From: Pseudomonadota bacterium
GTDB lineage: Bacteria > Myxococcota_A > UBA9042 > GCA-2863065
Reading direction: 5' to 3'
Length of the DNA: 47,216 bases
NCBI GenBank assembly: GCA_005776725.1
Contig: SXOO01000277.1
Coordinates: 1 to 47,216, forward strand
Numbering within the stretch: the stretch's first letter is position 1; each line of letters opens with the position of its first letter. Shown here one piece after another: positions 44,375-47,216 of the stretch. The notes under the pieces were generated by a model. The model was given only the letters and a program-made list of their open reading frames with translations, did no database searches and was not told the DNA's origin. A program made the position numbers and the translations under genes.

Positions 44375-44620
44375 ATGCAGTCCGATAGCCGTGCCTCAGA
44401 ACCGATTGCCAGTCCTGATCCATCGATCCCTCCGTTGACACCACGGGAGCGAGAGGTCCTCCGCCTCCTTGCACGGGGTCTCCGCTACTCCGAGATCGCC
44501 GTCGTTTGCGGCATCCGCCTTGGGACCGTGCAGGGCCACATAAAGCGCATCTACATGAAGTTGCACGTCGACTCGAAAGCCGAGGCCGCGGTGTCTGCGG
44601 TCCACCTCGGCTTGACTTGA
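44375..44620 (+). CDS. Minimal LuxR-type helix-turn-helix protein
   Basis: 81 residues, consisting of a 25-residue leader and one GerE/LuxR DNA-binding domain: LTPREREVLRLLARGLRYSEIAVVCGIRLGTVQGHIKRIYMKLHVDSKAEAAV. All the usual landmarks (TxREREVL, SEIA, TVxxHIxxIYxKL) are present. There is no receiver or autoinducer domain. The ATG at 44375 follows GGAGGAG by four bases. It would bind DNA as a dimer, like GerE-type single-domain proteins, and is probably controlled by its own amount or a partner. It lies between an AfsR-like regulator (divergent) and the RCC1 lipoprotein gene 74 bases downstream, which is an obvious target candidate. Confidence 0.88.
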   Translation: MQSDSRASEPIASPDPSIPPLTPREREVLRLLARGLRYSEIAVVCGIRLGTVQGHIKRIYMKLHVDSKAEAAVSAVHLGLT

Positions 44621-44640
44621 CCCCCCATAGCCATGGGCTG

Positions 44641-44658
44641 CCTGACGGCTCAGTCAGG
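44641..44658. other. Inverted repeat between the LuxR-type and RCC1 genes
   Basis: CCTGAC and GTCAGG flank a six-base spacer in the 74-base gap. It may be an operator or a leader hairpin of the RCC1 gene. Confidence 0.3.
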
Positions 44659-44694
44659 AGCCAGTCTTCGCCTTCAACCTCCAAGGAGATCACT

Positions 44695-46725
44695 ATGTCA
44701 GCGTTACGCCTTCTCCCGATGTCGCTCCTGATCCTCTCGGCCTGCGCTCAACCGGGCGCTGAGCCGTTCCCGCTCGGAGACTCCGCGGCGGGCGGCAACC
44801 AGTTCGCCACCACTGAAGCTGCGCTCAACGCGACCTGCGTCACCATCAGCCGCAGTGGGGGCCACGGCGTGGCCGACGCTTGGCTGCGCAGCGACCGAGC
44901 CACGCTAAACCTGGGGTCATTCCCGCAGATCCTGGCCGGGCGCACCGGGAAGGAAGGCCTCCGCCGCTCCCTGATTCGCTTCAGCCTTGCGGCGGTCCCC
45001 AGCAACGCCACCATCGTGTCGTCCACCATGACCCTGCGCCAATTTGGCAACAACGGGGCCGGAACCCTCGACGTCCACCGCGCCATGTCCCCATGGACCG
45101 AATCGAGCGTCTCGTGGTCGAGTGGCTCGACGAACTTCGCCCCCGGGCCGGTGGCCTCCTTCTCGAACAACGGCCTCGGCTGGGTTGGGAGTATCTCGGT
45201 GGACCTCACCGGCCTCACTAAGGACTGGTACTCGGGGGCCACCGCGAACCACGGCGTGATGATCAAGGAGCCCGTGCCGACGCCCTTGGCGAACTCCGGC
45301 TGGGACGCGAGCGAAGGCCCCGCGGCCGTCCAGCCGCGCCTCTCGGTGTGCTACGTGCTTCCGACCTGCGATGACGGGATTCAGAACGGATCGGAGACCG
45401 GCGTGGACTGCGGCGGCACCTGCCCGCCGTGCGACCTCTGCGAGGGCGTTGTCTGCAGCCCTCTGGACGAGTGCCATGTGGCGGGTGTCTGCGACCCGGC
45501 GACCGGGCTCTGTTCCAACCCGACCGCTCCGGACGGGACGGTCTGCGACGACGGCTCCGAGTGCACCAACCCGGACCAATGCCAGGCAGGCGTGTGCTCT
45601 GGCCCCTTCCAGTGCAACCAGACTTGCGGCTGTGACGTGATCGCGGTCGCGGGCGGCGTCCAGCACGCGTTGGCGCTACGGGCCACCGGGGCCGTCCTCT
45701 CCTGGGGTTCCAACGCGGCGGGTCAGCTCGGGCTCGGCACCTTCGCGAATAGCTCGATCCCGGTCGCCGTCCCCGGACTGCCGCCGATCACCGCGATCGC
45801 CGCGTCGGAGTACCACTCCCTGGCGCTGGACAACACCGGCGCGGTCTGGGCTTGGGGCTGGAACAACCTCGGCCAGCTGGGTCAGCTGACGTTCGGTAAC
45901 TTCCCGTCGCCAACGAAGGTGCCGGGCCTCTCCGGGGTGACCGCCATCGCCGCGGGATACCGGCACACGGCCGTGCTCAAGAGCAACGGCCAGGTCCTGG
46001 TCTTCGGGTACAACGGCTACGGCCAGCTGGGCCAGGGTTACCAGGACTTCAACGCCAATCCCGTTCCCAAGGTCGTCCCGCTGCCGGGGCCGGCCACGGC
46101 CATCGCGGCTGGGGTCTACAACGCCTCGGCCATCGTCAATGGCGGGGTCTGGACCTGGGGCTATGGCCTCGACGGGCAGCTGGGCAATGGCCAGCTCATC
46201 TACTCCTACAGCCCCGTCCTGGCCTCGGCGATGGGCGGCGTCACCTCCATCACGCTGGGCAACAACCACGCGGCGGCTGTGAGCGCGGGCGGGCCGGCCA
46301 GCTCCACCTGGGCCAGCGGCCAGAACAGCGTCAACCAGCTGGGTAACGGCACCACAACCTCCTCTAGCGTGCACGGGCTGGTCCTGACCGCGGCCGCGAC
46401 ACCGCTCGTGGGCCTCACCCAGGTGAGCGCGGGTGCCTCGCACACGCTCGGACGCGACGGAGCCGGCGAGCTCGTGGCATGGGGACACGGCCTCTACAAC
46501 CAGCTCGGCCGCGGCGTGCTCGTGAACGGCCCTTACGCCAAGCCGGTGCTGGCCTCGGCCAACGTCCCGTTCGGTCCCACGATCGCGTTCTCCGCCGGCG
46601 GCTTCTTCTCCTTGGCGGTGCGGCCCGACGGCACCGCTTGGGCCTTCGGGCAGAACGTCAACGGCCAGCTGGGCCAGGGCCACACGAGCCCGGTCGCCTT
46701 CCCGGTCCGCGTCCAGGGGCTGTAG
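44695..46725 (+). CDS. DNRLRE plus RCC1-propeller surface lipoprotein
   Basis: 676 residues from the ATG at 44695 (AAGGAG six bases upstream). The signal peptide MSALRLLPMSLLILSAC ends in a lipobox. Residues 50-225 form a DNRLRE/CBM96-like beta domain (VADAWLRSDRATLNLGSF, RRSLIRFSLAAVPSNATIVSSTMTL, WTESSVSWSSG). Residues 225-320 are Cys-rich (CDDGIQNGSETGVDCGGTCPPC, CDDGSECTNPDQC). From about residue 325 there are seven RCC1-type repeats, each with a variant of HALALRATGAVLSWGSNAAGQLGLG, enough for a closed seven-bladed propeller. Such propellers act in protein binding. It is probably exposed on the cell surface. It may be under control of the preceding LuxR-type gene. Confidence 0.85.
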   Translation: MSALRLLPMSLLILSACAQPGAEPFPLGDSAAGGNQFATTEAALNATCVTISRSGGHGVADAWLRSDRATLNLGSFPQILAGRTGKEGLRRSLIRFSLAAVPSNATIVSSTMTLRQFGNNGAGTLDVHRAMSPWTESSVSWSSGSTNFAPGPVASFSNNGLGWVGSISVDLTGLTKDWYSGATANHGVMIKEPVPTPLANSGWDASEGPAAVQPRLSVCYVLPTCDDGIQNGSETGVDCGGTCPPCDLCEGVVCSPLDECHVAGVCDPATGLCSNPTAPDGTVCDDGSECTNPDQCQAGVCSGPFQCNQTCGCDVIAVAGGVQHALALRATGAVLSWGSNAAGQLGLGTFANSSIPVAVPGLPPITAIAASEYHSLALDNTGAVWAWGWNNLGQLGQLTFGNFPSPTKVPGLSGVTAIAAGYRHTAVLKSNGQVLVFGYNGYGQLGQGYQDFNANPVPKVVPLPGPATAIAAGVYNASAIVNGGVWTWGYGLDGQLGNGQLIYSYSPVLASAMGGVTSITLGNNHAAAVSAGGPASSTWASGQNSVNQLGNGTTTSSSVHGLVLTAAATPLVGLTQVSAGASHTLGRDGAGELVAWGHGLYNQLGRGVLVNGPYAKPVLASANVPFGPTIAFSAGGFFSLAVRPDGTAWAFGQNVNGQLGQGHTSPVAFPVRVQGL

Positions 46726-46740
46726 CCGACGACCACGTCC

Positions 46741-46780
46741 GACCACGACCGATCCGCGGGCTCGCGGTCGGTCGTGCGTC
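46741..46780 (+). terminator. Strong hairpin after the RCC1 gene
   Basis: CACGACCGA (46744-46752) pairs with TCGGTCGTG (46768-46776). Inside, CCGCG (46754-46758) pairs with CGCGG (46763-46767) around a GGCT loop. Outside, GAC/GTC can add three pairs. The stem is about 17 bp with two bulges, and no T tract follows. It starts 16 bases after the stop codon. Confidence 0.6.
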
Positions 46781-46961
46781 GAGGTCGACTCCGGGCGGCA
46801 AGACACTCCGCCTCAGCGCCACTAGGAGTGTTTCTTGCGCGAGCGTGAGCCGGAAGTTGCGGTGGTTCCTGCACCCCATCGTTGCCAGGGCGCATCGGGT
46901 GATTTAGAAGTGCCGCGCTCCCGGGCGTCCGGGGCGACCGAACCGTCATCACGAGGCCACC

Positions 46962-47216
46962 ATGTCCGTCGCGCATCTCGTCGCTGAGCCCTCCTTCATG
47001 GGCACGCGACTTCCGTTGTTCTCGAACCACCCCTACAAGGTGGCCGACATCCGGCCCGAGACCGTGGCGTTCGGCCGCAAGGAGCTCGAGCTGGCCCTCC
47101 ACGAGATGCCCGGCCTCGAGTCGCTTCGAGAGAAGTACGCGGGCCAGAAGCCGCTCGCGGGCGCGCGAATCATGGGCTCGCTCCACATGACCATCCAGAC
47201 GGGCGTGCTGATCGAG
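46962..47216 (+). CDS. ahcY: Adenosylhomocysteinase, N-terminal part (cut by window edge)
   Basis: 85 codons from the ATG at 46962 to the right edge, with ACGAGG upstream. The sequence has YKVADI, FGRKELELALHEMPGLESLREKY, KPLAGARIMGSLHMTIQTGVLIE, which is the conserved N-terminus of S-adenosylhomocysteine hydrolase, including the substrate-binding HMTIQT motif. The enzyme reversibly splits SAH into adenosine and homocysteine using bound NAD, in the methionine cycle. The N-terminal extension MSVAHLVAEPSFMGTRLPLFSNHP is longer than in many homologues. A 236-base leader precedes it; I could not find an SAH riboswitch core there. Confidence 0.93.
   Translation, partial: MSVAHLVAEPSFMGTRLPLFSNHPYKVADIRPETVAFGRKELELALHEMPGLESLREKYAGQKPLAGARIMGSLHMTIQTGVLIE

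Noticed and set aside
46726..46961. SAH riboswitch before ahcY
   Set aside because: I looked for the conserved CGAGGAGCGCUGC-type core and did not find it.

Overview
The window is GC-rich DNA with almost no A/T-ending codons. It carries many secreted lipoproteins with Cys-rich CDDGDxCT-type repeats, a Hanks-type kinase, an NtrC-type activator, a giant TPR protein and DUF1588/DUF1501-like genes. This combination is typical of Myxococcota (a Polyangia-like or related uncultured lineage). I infer the phylum from gene content only; no rRNA or tRNA gene is present to confirm it.

Layout. (1) 1-5,600: the end of a sigma-54 activator, a TPR lipid-free exported protein, an FAD-dependent oxidoreductase (COG2907-like), a DUF4336 protein on the minus strand, and a tightly coupled housekeeping operon ribH-nusB-(stand-alone M17 aminopeptidase N-domain) behind a good sigma-70 promoter. 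(2) 5,800-16,538: one gene for a cytoplasmic TPR solenoid of about 3,578 residues built from some 40 two-TPR units of about 72-76 residues, with a distinct C-terminal domain. (3) 16,700-28,800: a surface-protein region. It holds a fibrinogen-like protein with a low-complexity stalk, a gene remnant, a tandem 70-bp hairpin element, a Cys-rich lipoprotein, a predicted pseudokinase (DFG changed to GFG), a lipoprotein with three choice-of-anchor-D domains, a YdeI-like protein and another Cys-rich lipoprotein. (4) 28,900-33,725: a frameshifted membrane protein, then a three-gene operon (di-haem DUF1588-like protein, lipoprotein, Tat-exported DUF1501-like protein). (5) 33,800-39,470: a DUF2378-like protein, a KAS III / PAPS-sulfotransferase coupled pair, two small c-type cytochrome lipoproteins and an arylsulfotransferase-like lipoprotein. 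(6) 39,500-47,216: a lipoprotein with a CHAT-like fold that lacks the catalytic His, an AfsR-like BTAD/NB-ARC/TPR regulator divergent from a minimal LuxR-type protein, an RCC1-repeat lipoprotein, and the start of ahcY at the right edge.

How the genes may work together. Most of the accessory part encodes proteins exported to the envelope or surface, interleaved with regulatory proteins (activator, pseudokinase, AfsR-like, LuxR-like). The best candidates for something undescribed are: the predicted operon lipoprotein / transmembrane pseudokinase / lipoprotein (18,997-26,597); the 70-bp tandem element whose two copies keep a perfect 9-bp stem through a compensatory base-pair change; the CHAT-like pseudoprotease lipoprotein; and the KAS III plus sulfotransferase pair close to a second, PAPS-independent sulfotransferase-like protein. 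No CRISPR array, insertion sequence, prophage, tRNA or rRNA was found.
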